Below, one piece after another: positions 1 through 9,585 of a stretch of DNA of 64,000 nucleotides. Positions within the stretch are counted from its first letter, which is position 1. Each line of letters begins with the position of its first letter. A program made the translations under genes and the position numbers. The DNA lies in NCBI RefSeq assembly GCF_014646915.1, contig NZ_BMOE01000003.1:248001-312000 (forward strand), given 5' to 3'. The notes under the pieces were generated by a model. The model was not told the DNA's origin and did no database searches. It saw nothing but the letters and a program-made list of their open reading frames with translations. This DNA is from Deinococcus aquiradiocola (GTDB lineage: Bacteria > Deinococcota > Deinococci > Deinococcales > Deinococcaceae).

Positions 1-932
1 CAGGAAGGACAGGGCGCTCTCGCCGAGGATGTAGCCGGGGAGGGACAGGGTGGCCGTGACGACCAGGAAGGAGCTGAGGTTCGGGGTGATGTGCCGCAGG
101 ATGACGCGCAGGTCGCGCGCGCCGATGGCCTGCGCGGCCGACACGTACTCCAGCTGCCGCAGGGCGAGCACCTGTCCGCGCAGCACGCGCGCGAGGCCCG
201 CCCAGCCGATCAGGGCGAGGACGGCCACGATGCCGAGGTACACCCAGGTGCTGGGCCAGCGGGCGGGAATGAGGGTGCCGAGCGCCAGCAGGATCGGGAG
301 GCGCGGGAAGCTGAGGAGCACCTCGATGAGCCGCTGGATGAGCGTGTCGGTGAGGCCGCCGTAGTAGCCGCTCAGGCCGCCCATCAGGATGCCGATCGCG
401 AAGGACAGCGCCACGCCGATCACGCCGACCGTGAGGCTCACCTGCGCGCCCACCAGGGTGCGGGAGAACAGGTCCCGGCCCAGCTGGTCGGTGCCGAACG
501 GGAAGTAGTACACGGCGCGGCCGCCGCTGCCGGGCGCGGCGGGCAGGCCGAAGAGGTGCACGTCGGTCCGCAGGCCGAGCAGCCGGTACGGTTCGGCGTG
601 CACGAGGAACTGCAGCGGCACGCGGACAGAGGGGTCGGTGACGCTTTTGCGGGCGAAGGTGACGGGGTCGCGCGTCTCGCGTGTCCCGTACACGTAGGGG
701 CGCGTGAGGTGTCCGTCCGCCGTGACGTGCAGGCGGGTGGGCGGCTGGTACTCGAAGCCGGGGTGCTGCACGGTGATGTCGTACGGCGCGAGGAATCCCG
801 CGAGGAGCGCGCAGAGGTACAGCACGATCAGCACGAGGCCGCCTGCCACGCCGAGCCGCGAGCGGCGGTAGCGGCGCCACGCGAGGGCGAGGCCGCTCAC
901 CTCGCGCCGGGCGGGCGTGGCGGGGAGGGCCG

Positions 933-936
<4 letters not shown>
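1..936 (-). CDS. peptide-type ABC transporter permease (DppC/OppC family), partial
   Basis: This is the second membrane subunit of a dipeptide/oligopeptide-type importer. It opens with a GTG whose last two bases are shared with the stop of the preceding permease (GTGA overlap), so the two are translationally coupled. A cytoplasmic start is followed by a hydrophobic segment (GLVLIVLYLCALLAGFLAP), a long periplasmic insert, and then DppC-type features: GTDQLGRDLFSR, further membrane helices, and a cytoplasmic loop beginning AQAIGARDLRVILRHI, the usual ATPase-contact region. The C-terminus lies beyond the left edge; 312 codons are visible. The order binding protein, DppB, DppC is standard, with ATPases expected outside the window. 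Confidence 0.9.
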
Positions 937-1904
<968 letters not shown>

Positions 1905-2104
1905 GTCGGTCCTCACGGCGGCCGGGCCGGACGGGGCGGTGTGGCCCTCGTCCGGCCCGGCCGTTCAGGTCTCACGGGTTCCGGTCGTTCGGTGATGAAG
2001 TCAAGGACGACCTGGCAGGAAAGAGCAGGAACGGACGGGATCCGGGAAGGGAGCGGAGGACAGGGCGCCCTGCCGCGTTCAGAGCGGACTGGACGCCGTC
2101 CGGG

Positions 2105-3883
2105 TCACTTCTGGTAGATGAGCGGGACGGGGTTGTAGCCGGGGATCACGCCGAGGTTGTACACGTAGTTGCCGTACTTGTTGCTGATCATGCCGATGTT
2201 CTCGGGTTTCAGCAGCGGGATGACCGGCAGGTTGTGCGCGAAGAGCAGCTGCCAGCGCGTGTACAGCGCCTTGCGTTTGGCGCGGTCGGGGGTGACGGCG
2301 GCCGTCTCGAAGATGGTGTAGATTTCCTTCTCCCAGGGGAACATGCGGGCGACGTTCGGCGTCTGGCCGTCCGTGGCGGGCTGCAGGGAGCGGTGCCAGT
2401 AGTACAGGGCGCCGCCCGGCTCCCAGATGGGTCGGCGCAGTTCCGGGTCGGGCTGGTCGCCGAAGGCGTGCAGGATCATCTCGTAGTTGCCGCTCAGGCC
2501 GGTGGAGAGGAGGTTCTTGGCGAGGATGCCCTGCAGGTTGACCTTCACGCCGATCTGTTTGAAGTCGTTCTGGATGATGGTGGCGATGGCGGGATAGACG
2601 CTGGAGTCGGTGCCGTACGTGAGGTCGAATTCCAGGTTCTTGCCCTTGGCGATGTTGCGGACGCCGTCACCGTCGGTGTCTTTGAGGCCCATCGCGTCGA
2701 GCGCGGCGGCCGCGGCCCCCAGGTCGAAGGTGCCGAGGGAGGATTTGGTGTTGGCGTAGAAGTCCTTGTTGGCGGGCGCGACGCCGTGGCCGGGCAGTCC
2801 GGCGAGGCCGTTGTAGACGGTGTCGATCATGCGCTGGCGGTTCAGGGCGGACTGCATGGCGTTCCGGAAACGCAGGTCGCTGAAGACCTTGGCGAGCGCG
2901 GGGTCTTTCGCGTCGAAGTTGAAGGCCACGAAGGGTGGGCTGCCGAAGAGGGCGGTGCTGCGCACGACGCGGAACGGCGCGCCGGACACTTCCTTCTGCT
3001 TGAGGTCGGGGAACTGTGCGCCGCTGATGTTCAGCTGGTCGACGTTCCCGGCGAGGAACTGGGCCACCTGCGCCTGCGGGTCGCGGATGATCAGGAAGTC
3101 GAGCGTGTCGAGGTACGGGAGCTTGGTGCCTCTGGCGTCGACCTTCCAGTAGTTGGCGTTGCGGGTGAGGCTGACCTTCTGCCCGGCGGTGTACGACGCG
3201 AGCTTGAAGGGGCCGGTGCCGACCACTTCGGCGGGCGCGACGTTGGTGGGCCAGGCGTTGTTGATGTCGGCGCTCCTGGCGCCGCCCTGCACGCTGTACT
3301 TGAGCAGCTTGTGTTTGGGCATGATGAAGTTGCGCATCTGCAGCAGGAAGGCGGGGGTGGGTTTCTGCAGCGTGACCTTGACGGTGTTCTTGTCGACGGC
3401 TTCGAAGTTGACCTTCTTGCCGTCCTGGGTGAAGGTGGCGGCGTCGCCGGCGCGCGCTTCGGGGTTCTCGATGATCTGCTCGTACGTGAAGACGACGTCG
3501 TCGGCGGTGAAGGGTTCGCCGTCGCTCCATTTCACGCCCTGGCGCAGCTTGAAGGTGTACGTCTTGCCGTCCGGGGAGACGGTCCAGCTTTCGGCGAGGG
3601 CGGGTTCGAGCTTGTAGGTGGCGTAGTTGAATTCGACGAGGCCGTCGAAGAGCTGCTGCGAGACGAGGCCGAGGTTGTTGTCGATGGCGCCGTAGTAGTT
3701 GAGGCTCTGGGGGCTGTCGCCGAGCACGAGGGTGAGGTTGCCGCCGCTCTTGCCGGTGGTGACGCCGAGGCTGGTGTAGCCGCTGACCTTCTTGGGGGCA
3801 GCGCTGGCGGTGAGGGCGGCGCTCAGGCCGAGCAGCAGGGTCAGGGTGACGAGCCGGGCGGGGTGCGTGGGGGGGGTTCGCAT
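2105..3883 (-). CDS. ABC transporter family-5 substrate-binding protein (peptide type)
   Basis: Secreted or lipid-free binding protein, 592 residues. It has an N-terminal signal sequence (LVTLTLLLGLSAALTASAAP) and family-5 signatures: LAESWTVSPDGKTYTFKLR, GVKWSDGEPFTADDVVFTY and VGTGPFKL. An EF-hand-like DTDGDGVRN insert near the middle is unusual. The start chosen has GGAGG nine bases upstream; a longer open frame extends 116 codons further but is low-complexity and crosses the promoter. It heads a binding protein-DppB-DppC operon. Substrate is inferred only: the neighbours anmK, a D-Ala-peptidase-like hydrolase and an amino-sugar-type acetyltransferase suggest peptides or muropeptides. Confidence 0.92.
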   Translation of the reverse strand: MRTPPTHPARLVTLTLLLGLSAALTASAAPKKVSGYTSLGVTTGKSGGNLTLVLGDSPQSLNYYGAIDNNLGLVSQQLFDGLVEFNYATYKLEPALAESWTVSPDGKTYTFKLRQGVKWSDGEPFTADDVVFTYEQIIENPEARAGDAATFTQDGKKVNFEAVDKNTVKVTLQKPTPAFLLQMRNFIMPKHKLLKYSVQGGARSADINNAWPTNVAPAEVVGTGPFKLASYTAGQKVSLTRNANYWKVDARGTKLPYLDTLDFLIIRDPQAQVAQFLAGNVDQLNISGAQFPDLKQKEVSGAPFRVVRSTALFGSPPFVAFNFDAKDPALAKVFSDLRFRNAMQSALNRQRMIDTVYNGLAGLPGHGVAPANKDFYANTKSSLGTFDLGAAAAALDAMGLKDTDGDGVRNIAKGKNLEFDLTYGTDSSVYPAIATIIQNDFKQIGVKVNLQGILAKNLLSTGLSGNYEMILHAFGDQPDPELRRPIWEPGGALYYWHRSLQPATDGQTPNVARMFPWEKEIYTIFETAAVTPDRAKRKALYTRWQLLFAHNLPVIPLLKPENIGMISNKYGNYVYNLGVIPGYNPVPLIYQK

Positions 3884-4039
3884 TCGGTCCTCCATCGGTG
3901 GCGCGGGGTTGGGCCGTGGGGTGGCCCGGGGCTTGGGGGGCGCGTGTTCCTCGGTGCGTCGTACTGTGGTGGGGTGCCTGATGTCGTGGTGCGTGTGCTG
4001 CTGCGGTGCATCTGGGCACCCGGTCGAACGGGTGGAGCT

Positions 4040-4067
4040 ACCATACCACTTTAAGACCAATTGTCCA
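4040..4067 (-). promoter_or_regulatory. putative promoter and operator of the peptide transporter operon
   Basis: Read on the minus strand, TGGACA (4062-4067) and TATGGT (4040-4045) are separated by 16 bases and could be the -35 and -10. Between and across them lies ACCACTTTAAGACCA (4045-4059, plus strand), that is, two TGGT units 11 bases apart on the minus strand. A 12/15 match to it occurs upstream of anmK at 7040-7054. A GntR-type regulator is possible, but none is encoded nearby. Confidence 0.45.
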
Positions 4068-4151
4068 GCCCAGGCACCACCCGACCTTCCCCGCCTCATC
4101 TCGCCGCACGGCCCACCCGCCGCCCCGCAGGCGCCCGACAGGACGTGACCC

Positions 4152-4784
4152 ATGCCGCACGAAGCCCCGAACACCGGCTCCCCCACCGTCCGCGCGTACC
4201 GCCCCGCCGACCTGACGGCCCTGTACGACATCTGCCTGCGGACCGGCGACAGCGGCCGGGACGCCGCGCACCTGTACCGCGACCCGATGCTGCTCGGGCA
4301 CTATTACGCCGCGCCGTACGCCACCCTCTGCCCCGACACCACCTTCGTGCTCGCCACCCCGGAGCGCGTCGTCGGGTACGTGCTCGGCGTGCCGGACAGC
4401 CGCGACTTCGAGACGCGCAGCGAACGCGAGTGGTTCCCGCTGCTGCGCGGCCTGTACCCCCTGCCCGCGGCAGACGACCAGAGCCGCGACGCCCGCATGA
4501 CCCGCGCCCTGCACCGCGGTTACCGTGCCCCGGACGCCGCCTGGCTGGACCGCTACCCCGCACACCTGCACATCGACCTGCTGCCGGAAGCGCAGGGCGG
4601 CGGGCACGGCCGCCGCCTGATCGGCACGCTGCTCGGGGCGCTGCGTGACCTGGGCGTGCCGGGCGTGCACCTCGGGGTGGGCCTCACGAACACGGCCGCG
4701 CAGGGCTTCTACGAACGGCTCGGCTTCCGCGACCTGGAGCGCAGCGAGCACGCGCGCACCCTGGGCCTCCCCGCTTCTGGCTGA
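4152..4784 (+). CDS. GNAT family N-acetyltransferase, O-GlcNAcase-C-terminal type
   Basis: A 210-residue acetyltransferase. The acetyl-CoA loop is visible as PEAQGGGHGRRLIGTLL (about residues 138-154), followed by GVGLTNTAAQGFYERLGF, the usual end of the GNAT fold. The N-terminal half (VRAYRPADLTALYDICL, plus a long insert with a tyrosine-rich AHLYRDPMLLGHYYAAPYA) resembles the GNAT domain fused to eukaryotic O-GlcNAcase and its stand-alone bacterial homologues. It is transcribed divergently from the peptide transporter and sits next to anmK, fitting a role around amino sugars. The acceptor substrate is unknown. Confidence 0.85.
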   Translation: MPHEAPNTGSPTVRAYRPADLTALYDICLRTGDSGRDAAHLYRDPMLLGHYYAAPYATLCPDTTFVLATPERVVGYVLGVPDSRDFETRSEREWFPLLRGLYPLPAADDQSRDARMTRALHRGYRAPDAAWLDRYPAHLHIDLLPEAQGGGHGRRLIGTLLGALRDLGVPGVHLGVGLTNTAAQGFYERLGFRDLERSEHARTLGLPASG

Positions 4785-4802
4785 GAGCGCTTGAGCTCAG
4801 CC
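4779..4802. terminator. bidirectional hairpin between convergent genes
   Basis: GGCTGAG (4779-4785) pairs with CTCAGCC (4796-4802) around a 10-base loop. The hairpin spans the stop codons of the convergent acetyltransferase and hydrolase genes. No long T-run is present. Confidence 0.5.
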
Positions 4803-5807
4803 GGGCTGCCAGCCTGCCGCGAGGACGTTCCCGACGGCGCGGCGCAGCGGCTGCAGCGGCCGGGCCGTGTGCCGGGACGGGTGAACATTGTTCGTGAGAA
4901 GCGTCCAGGCGTACCCGCGTTCGAAGTCGATCCAGCAGCCGGTGCCGGTGAAGCCGGTGTGGCCGAGCGTGCCGGGACTGCACAGGCTGCCGCCGCTCCA
5001 GCCGGGAAAGCGGCGCTCCCATCCGAGCGCGCGGGTGGGGGTCTGCGGGGCACGCAGTTCGGCGAGCGCGGCGGGCGTGAGGGCCGTGCCGTCCAGCAGG
5101 GCCCGCGCGGCGTCCAGCACGCCGTGCAGCGTGCCGAACAGTCCGGCGTGCCCGGCGACGCCGCCCTGCGCGGAGGCGTTCTCGTCGTGGACCTCGCCGC
5201 GCAGCACCCGGCCGCGCCACGCGCAGCGTTCAGTGGCGACCGAGCCGTCCGCTTCGGGACGGAAGGTCAGGCCCGCCGGGAGCGGGAAGTCGCGCAGCGG
5301 GCGGCCCCGCACGCGTTCCAGCACCTGCCCGAGCAGCATGAAGCCGATGTCGGAGTACACGTGCGCACCGAGCGGCCAGGGTTCCTGCAGCACGCGGGCG
5401 CGCAGCGTCTCAGGTGCCGAGGCCCAGGTGTAGAGCGGCGCGTGCGCCGGGAGGCCGGACGTGTGCGTCAGGCACTGCCGGAGCGTGACGGCGGCCACGG
5501 CGGGCGCGCCCATCCAGGCCATGTCCGGCAGGTGCCGGGAGAGCGGGTCGTCGAGGTCCGCGAGACCGTCCTGCACGAGTTTCAGCACCTCGGGAAGGGT
5601 GAAGAGGACCTTGGTGAGGCTGGCGAGGTCGAAGGTCAGGTCCGGCGTGAGCGGCACCCGGGCCGGGTCGAGCTGCGCCGCGCCGTACACGGCGGTGACG
5701 GGGGCCTGCCCGGCGCGCAGCAGGCCGAGCGCGGCGCCCGGCACCTGGCCCGAGTGCACGGCGGTCCGGACGAGGTCGGCGGCGGCCGTGAATGCGGCAC
5801 CCTTCAT
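4797..5807 (-). CDS. serine hydrolase, beta-lactamase class C / DD-peptidase fold
   Basis: A 336-residue member of the beta-lactamase/transpeptidase-like superfamily. The three catalytic motifs are in order: S63-L-T-K66, Y151-S-D153, and an HTG ([10 protein letters not shown]) near residue 298, the equivalent of KTG. No signal peptide is evident, so a cytoplasmic or atypically exported enzyme is likely. Its ATG overlaps the anmK stop (ATGA), so the two are coupled. With anmK upstream, I infer a role in processing cell-wall peptides or esters (for example a D-aminopeptidase or amidase-like step) rather than antibiotic resistance. Confidence 0.88.
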   Translation of the reverse strand: MKGAAFTAAADLVRTAVHSGQVPGAALGLLRAGQAPVTAVYGAAQLDPARVPLTPDLTFDLASLTKVLFTLPEVLKLVQDGLADLDDPLSRHLPDMAWMGAPAVAAVTLRQCLTHTSGLPAHAPLYTWASAPETLRARVLQEPWPLGAHVYSDIGFMLLGQVLERVRGRPLRDFPLPAGLTFRPEADGSVATERCAWRGRVLRGEVHDENASAQGGVAGHAGLFGTLHGVLDAARALLDGTALTPAALAELRAPQTPTRALGWERRFPGWSGGSLCSPGTLGHTGFTGTGCWIDFERGYAWTLLTNNVHPSRHTARPLQPLRRAVGNVLAAGWQPG

Positions 5808-6979
5808 GCGTGGCCTCCGGTGGGCGTGGGCGGGGCGGGGCGGGAGAGTTTTCCGGCGACGACGGCGTGCCGCGCGCCGGTCGTGCCGGGCAGGGTGTTC
5901 GCCCAGCCCTGCGCCGCGAAGTAGCCGAGGACCGCGAAAGCGGCCGCCTCGCGCGTCATGGCGTCCAGGCCGCGTTCCTCGAAGGTCAGGACCGGGACGG
6001 GCGCGAGGCCTTCGCGGATGAGGCGCATCAGGAGGGGGTTGCGTGCCCCGCCGCCCGCGACGAGCACCTCGTCGAGGCCGAGCGGCAGCACGAATCGCCG
6101 GTACGCGTCCACCACGCTGGCGGCACTGAAGGCCGTGACGGTCGCCGCGAGGTCCGGCACGCTCAGGTCCTCCCGGCCGGGCAGGGCCGCGAGGTGCCAG
6201 CGTTCCCGTCCCGTGGATTTCGGCGGGGGGCGGAGGAGGTCCTGGTGCGTCAGCCACGCCTGCACGAGCGCCTCGTGCGCGGTGCCGCTCAGGGCGAGGC
6301 GCGCGCCGTCGTCGTAGCGCAGGCCGTGCAGGGCCGCGACCTCGTCGATGAGGGTGTTGGCTGGGCCGGTGTCGAAGGCGAGCACGCCGGACGCGTCGAG
6401 GCCCGGCAGGTACGTGACGTTGCTGATCCCGCCGAGGTTGTGCACGGCGCGGCGCACGCCGGGCGCGGCGTACATCAGGCGGTCCGCGAAGGGCACGAGC
6501 GGCGCGGCCTCCCCGCCCGCGGCGAGGTCGGCGGGCCGGAAGTCCGCCACGACCGGCAGGCCGGTGCGTTCCACGATGACGGCCGCCTCACCGATCTGCA
6601 GGGTGGCGTGCGGCGGGCGGTGCGAGACGGTCTGTCCGTGGCTCGCGATGAGGTCCGCGTGCGCCGCGAGCGGCAGGCAGGCGCCGGCGAGGACCGCGCC
6701 GAGCCGGTGGTGCAGGACCGCGAGGGCGCTGGTGGGCAGCTCGTCGCGGGCGGCGGCGAGGAGTTCGCGGCGCAGGTCGTCCGGGTAGGGGGTGTGGTGG
6801 TGGGCGAGGGTCTGCACGCGCGGTCCGTCGCCCGTGAGTGGGGGGGGCGGGCTGCCGCTCCAGAGGGCGGGCCAGCCGGGCAGTTCGGTGAGGACGGCGT
6901 CGATCCCGTCGGTGCTGGTGCCGCTCATCAGGCCGAGGACGCGCGGGCCGGTGCGGGGCGGGAAGGGTGGGGCGGTCAC
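5804..6979 (-). CDS. anmK: anhydro-N-acetylmuramic acid kinase
   Basis: AnmK opens the 1,6-anhydro ring of anhMurNAc and phosphorylates it to MurNAc-6-P during cell-wall recycling. Family hallmarks are the N-terminal [31 protein letters not shown] segment [14 protein letters not shown] with the catalytic Asp, [19 protein letters not shown] and the C-terminal [10 protein letters not shown] used the GTG that gives 391 residues, close to the family norm. It overlaps the stop of a 13-codon leader reading frame that carries the strong GGGGAGG ribosome site. An ATG at 7036, overlapping the upstream stop, would add 19 residues without a ribosome site. Confidence 0.93.
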   Translation of the reverse strand: MTAPPFPPRTGPRVLGLMSGTSTDGIDAVLTELPGWPALWSGSPPPPLTGDGPRVQTLAHHHTPYPDDLRRELLAAARDELPTSALAVLHHRLGAVLAGACLPLAAHADLIASHGQTVSHRPPHATLQIGEAAVIVERTGLPVVADFRPADLAAGGEAAPLVPFADRLMYAAPGVRRAVHNLGGISNVTYLPGLDASGVLAFDTGPANTLIDEVAALHGLRYDDGARLALSGTAHEALVQAWLTHQDLLRPPPKSTGRERWHLAALPGREDLSVPDLAATVTAFSAASVVDAYRRFVLPLGLDEVLVAGGGARNPLLMRLIREGLAPVPVLTFEERGLDAMTREAAAFAVLGYFAAQGWANTLPGTTGARHAVVAGKLSRPAPPTPTGGHA

Positions 6980-7017
6980 GGGGACGACCGGCGCGGCTGC
7001 GGGTGGGGTGCGGGCAT
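6976..7017 (-). CDS. 13-residue leader peptide, putative, upstream of anmK
   Basis: An ATG with a near-perfect ribosome site (GGGGAGG, six bases of spacing) opens a reading frame [13 protein letters not shown], which stops at a TGA sharing bases with the anmK GTG. The frame is proline- and arginine-rich. Either this leader couples translation into anmK, or the assignment hides a sequencing indel and the ribosome site really belongs to anmK. What is seen is only the signal and the overlap. Confidence 0.4.
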   Translation of the reverse strand: MPAPHPQPRRSSP

Positions 7018-7035
7018 GGTGGACCTCCCCAGGCA

Positions 7036-7854
7036 TTAAACCACTTGCATACCACCTGTGGCGGGGCCGGGCATCTCGCGCGCCTCCTGCCGTGCGGCGC
7101 GGTACACGCGTCCGGCCTCGGCCTCGCTGAGGTCCGCGAGCCGTTCGACGTTCACGCCCAGCACGTAGGTCGCGTACGTTTCGCCCGCCGCGTCGGCCCA
7201 GGCGCTTCCGGTGAGCGCGCCCTGGAGGTGGGCCGCGAGGCTGCGGGCACGGACCTCGCCGATGGCGGGCGGCACGTCGCCAGGAGCGGTCACGTCCGCC
7301 ACGCCGTGCGGCCGGTACCCGCGCACACGCAGGGCCTGGAAGCGCGGGAGGGCCGCGTTTCCGGCGAGGACGGCGCGCGTCAGGACGGCGAGTTCCGAGT
7401 GCGCCTCGCGCGTCACGAACCACGTGGCGCCCGCACGTTCCACGCGCGCCTGCACCTGCGGGAAGCGGTACAGGAACGCGCCCACGCCGTACTGCACGGC
7501 GGCGCGTTTGAGGGCGTCGCTGTACAGGTCCTTGGTGTCGCTGCCGGGGCGTGCGCCGGGCTCGACCGTGCCCACGTCGGAGCGGGTGACGCCGCACACG
7601 GTGAGTCGGCACTCGACGGCAGGCCAGCCGACCGTGACGGGCGGCAGGACGTACTCGGTGCTCCACTGGCCCGGCACCACGTCGTCCAGGTGCGCGGCGA
7701 CCGTGCGGACGTCCACGTACACCACCACGGTCGCGAAGGGGTCGGTGCCCTCCTGCGGGCGGGTCTGGAGTTTCCAGCGGAGCGTCGCGGGCGGGAAGGG
7801 GCGACGCAGGCGCCGGACGACGGCGGGCGTGAGGCCGGAGCGGTGCTCGGTCAC
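7036..7854 (-). CDS. DdrA-like Rad52/Rad22-family single-strand DNA-binding protein
   Basis: A 272-residue protein with the DdrA-type Rad52 core: N-terminal [39 protein letters not shown], and the strongly conserved [21 protein letters not shown]. DdrA of Deinococcus binds and protects 3' DNA ends after irradiation. This copy is longer than the roughly 200-residue D. radiodurans protein. Its C-terminal third (residues about 190-272) is not part of the core and resembles nothing I recognise. I found no radiation/desiccation response motif upstream. It may be a DdrA paralogue rather than DdrA itself. Its TAA shares a base with an ATG in the anmK frame (TAATG), suggesting read-on into anmK. Confidence 0.8.
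   Translation of the reverse strand: MTEHRSGLTPAVVRRLRRPFPPATLRWKLQTRPQEGTDPFATVVVYVDVRTVAAHLDDVVPGQWSTEYVLPPVTVGWPAVECRLTVCGVTRSDVGTVEPGARPGSDTKDLYSDALKRAAVQYGVGAFLYRFPQVQARVERAGATWFVTREAHSELAVLTRAVLAGNAALPRFQALRVRGYRPHGVADVTAPGDVPPAIGEVRARSLAAHLQGALTGSAWADAAGETYATYVLGVNVERLADLSEAEAGRVYRAARQEAREMPGPATGGMQVV
7040..7054 (-). promoter_or_regulatory. putative operator upstream of anmK
   Basis: ACCACTTGCATACCA matches the element at 4045-4059 at 12 of 15 positions and again places TGGT units 11 bases apart on the minus strand. It overlaps the last codons of the DdrA-like gene. TTTAAT (7035-7040, minus) immediately downstream could serve as a -10 for anmK. The match may be chance because the segment is also coding. 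Confidence 0.35.
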
Positions 7855-8044
7855 GCGCCGTGTCCTGTTCGCCTTTGGCAGGAAATCATACCCGTATTCT
7901 ACCCTGAACAGAACCCTGGGGGCAGGGCCAGGCCCGGTTCATGAAGCTCCTCCCTCCCCTTCCCTGTCCCGCGCCTCACCCGGGCGTCTTAAGGTGACGC
8001 TTGCCCGTCCGGTCCGCGTCCGCCTTCCGGACGCCGGAGGCCCC

Positions 8045-8749
8045 ATGAACCCCCTCTACCCGGATGCCCGAACCGCCCTGCAGGACCTGATCCAGAGCGG
8101 CACACACCTCGCCGTCGGCGGCTTCGCGTCCGCGGGCGTGCCCACCGACCTGATCGGCGCGGTCCACGACCTCCAGGTGCAGAACCTGCGCCTCGTGTGC
8201 TGCTCCACGCAGCGCAGCGAGCACTTCGGCGTGAACCGCCTCATCACGAACGGACAGGTCACGCGGCTCGTCACGAGCTACCTCGGCCCGAACGACGTGG
8301 TGCGCGCCCTGTACCTCAGCGGGAAGCTGCAGGTGGAGTTCGTGCCGCAGGGCACCCTCGCCGAACGCCTGCGCGCAGGCGGCGCGGGCATCCCCGCCTT
8401 CTACACGCCGGTCGGGGCCGGGACCGTCGCCGAGGACGGCAAGGAGGTCCGCGAGTACGGTGGGCGCCGCTGCCTGCTGGAGGAGGCGATCGTGCCGGAC
8501 GTGGGCCTCGTGCACGCGTGGAAGGCCGACCGCAGCGGGAACCTCGTGTACCGCCGCACCGCGCAGAACTTCAACCCGCAGGTCGCGTCCGCCGCGCGCG
8601 TCACCGTCGCCGAGGTCGAGGAGATCGTGGAAGACGGGCAGCTCGACCCGGACGAGATCCACACGCCCGGCATCTACGTGCAGCGCCTCGTGCTGAACCC
8701 CACCCCGGACCGCAGTGTCCTGACCGTCCGCCTGCGAGAGGCCCGCTGA
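8045..8749 (+). CDS. scoA: 3-oxoacid CoA-transferase, subunit A
   Basis: Alpha subunit of a family I CoA-transferase that moves CoA from succinyl-CoA (or a similar donor) to acetoacetate. The 234-residue protein shows AVGGFASAGVPTDLIGAVHD at the N-terminus, GIPAFYTPVGAGT, and LVYRRTAQNFNPQVASAA, all typical of the subunit A family. It shares TGATG with the next gene, giving tight coupling. The pair has its own transcription unit, divergent from the DdrA-like gene. Exact acyl specificity cannot be read from sequence. Confidence 0.93.
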   Translation: MNPLYPDARTALQDLIQSGTHLAVGGFASAGVPTDLIGAVHDLQVQNLRLVCCSTQRSEHFGVNRLITNGQVTRLVTSYLGPNDVVRALYLSGKLQVEFVPQGTLAERLRAGGAGIPAFYTPVGAGTVAEDGKEVREYGGRRCLLEEAIVPDVGLVHAWKADRSGNLVYRRTAQNFNPQVASAARVTVAEVEEIVEDGQLDPDEIHTPGIYVQRLVLNPTPDRSVLTVRLREAR

Positions 8750-9432
8750 TGCCGTGGACGCGTGACGAGATGGCGGCCCGCGCCGCACAGGAACTGCGGG
8801 ACGGGATGTACGTGAACCTCGGGATCGGCCTGCCCACCTGCGTCGCGGACTTCGTGCCGGACGGCCTGAAGGTGTACTTCGAGAGCGAGAACGGCCTGCT
8901 GGGCCTCGGCCCCTCCCCCACCGTGGACGAGGTGGACCCGGACCTGCAGAACGCGGGCGGCGAGACCACCACCTTCATTCCCGGCGCGAGCGCCTTCAGC
9001 AGCGCGGACGGCTTCGCGATGATCCGGGGCGGGCACATCGACCTCGCCATCCTGGGCGGGCTGGAGGTGAGCGAGACGGGCGACCTCGCCAACTGGACGG
9101 TGCCGGGGCAGTTCGTGTCCGGCATGGGCGGCGCGATGGACCTCGTGGTGGGCGCGCGGCGCGTCGTGGTGCTGATGGACCACCTCAACAAGCGCGGCGA
9201 GCCGAAACTGCGGCGGGAGACGCGGCTCCCGCTGACCGGGCGGCGCGTCGTGAGCCGCGTCGTGACGGACCTCGGCGTGCTCGACGTGACGCCGCAGGGC
9301 TTCCGGCTGGTGGAACGCGCGCCGGGCGTCACGCTGGAGGACCTGCGCGCACGCACGGACGCGGCGGTCCTGCTGCCCGGCACACCCGCAGACGCTCAGG
9401 ACGCGAGAAGCAGAGTACGGCGCGTCCGCTGA
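8749..9432 (+). CDS. scoB: 3-oxoacid CoA-transferase, subunit B
   Basis: Beta subunit, 227 residues, carrying the catalytic glutamate in YFESENGLLGLGP (the ESENG motif) that forms the acyl-enzyme thioester. VNLGIGLPTCVADFVPDG, GGHIDLAILGGLEVS and the C-terminal TDLGVLDVTPQGFRLVE are standard. The start ATG overlaps the subunit A stop. Together the two subunits allow ketone-body or acetoacetate use in the cytoplasm. Confidence 0.94.
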   Translation: MPWTRDEMAARAAQELRDGMYVNLGIGLPTCVADFVPDGLKVYFESENGLLGLGPSPTVDEVDPDLQNAGGETTTFIPGASAFSSADGFAMIRGGHIDLAILGGLEVSETGDLANWTVPGQFVSGMGGAMDLVVGARRVVVLMDHLNKRGEPKLRRETRLPLTGRRVVSRVVTDLGVLDVTPQGFRLVERAPGVTLEDLRARTDAAVLLPGTPADAQDARSRVRRVR

Positions 9433-9463
9433 CGGTGCAGCCCGGACGGGACACGACAGCAAT

Positions 9464-9491
9464 GCGCCACGGCCTGACATGGCCGTGGCGC
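9464..9491 (+). terminator. hairpin terminator after scoB
   Basis: GCGCCACGGCC (9464-9474) and GGCCGTGGCGC (9481-9491) form a perfect 11-bp stem with a six-base loop, 31 bases after the scoB stop. Confidence 0.65.
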
Positions 9492-9522
9492 CGCTGGACG
9501 GGCGAGCCGCCGGAAGGGGGAT

Positions 9523-9585
9523 CATACGGTTTTGATGCTCGCTTCGCCCTGCTGAACTCCAGAACTTCAGCTCAAAACCGTATCA
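9523..9585. repeat. palindromic intergenic repeat element, copy 1
   Basis: Terminal inverted repeats ATACGGTTTTGA (9524-9535) and TCAAAACCGTAT (9572-9583) bracket an inner segment with CTGAA...TTCAG pairing. The right half is nearly identical to 62681-62730. It carries no reading frame. The last bases supply the stop codon of the next gene on the minus strand, so the element abuts or overlaps a coding end. It resembles the small noncoding repeats known from Deinococcus genomes. Confidence 0.75.

Noticed and set aside
2060..2071. CAGGGCGCCCTG palindrome between the first binding-protein and permease genes
   Set aside because: A 12-base GC palindrome is expected by chance at this base composition and has no supporting context.
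2234..4054. Open frame opposite the first binding-protein gene
   Set aside because: Gly/Val/Glu-rich mirror of a family-5 binding protein; no start signals.
4021..4231. A longer N-terminus for the first binding protein
   Set aside because: The extension is low-complexity, crosses the promoter, and pushes the signal peptide inside. The ATG at 3883 has a proper ribosome site.
7855..8044. A radiation/desiccation response motif ahead of the DdrA-like gene
   Set aside because: I looked for TTATGTCATTGACATAA and found nothing closer than chance.
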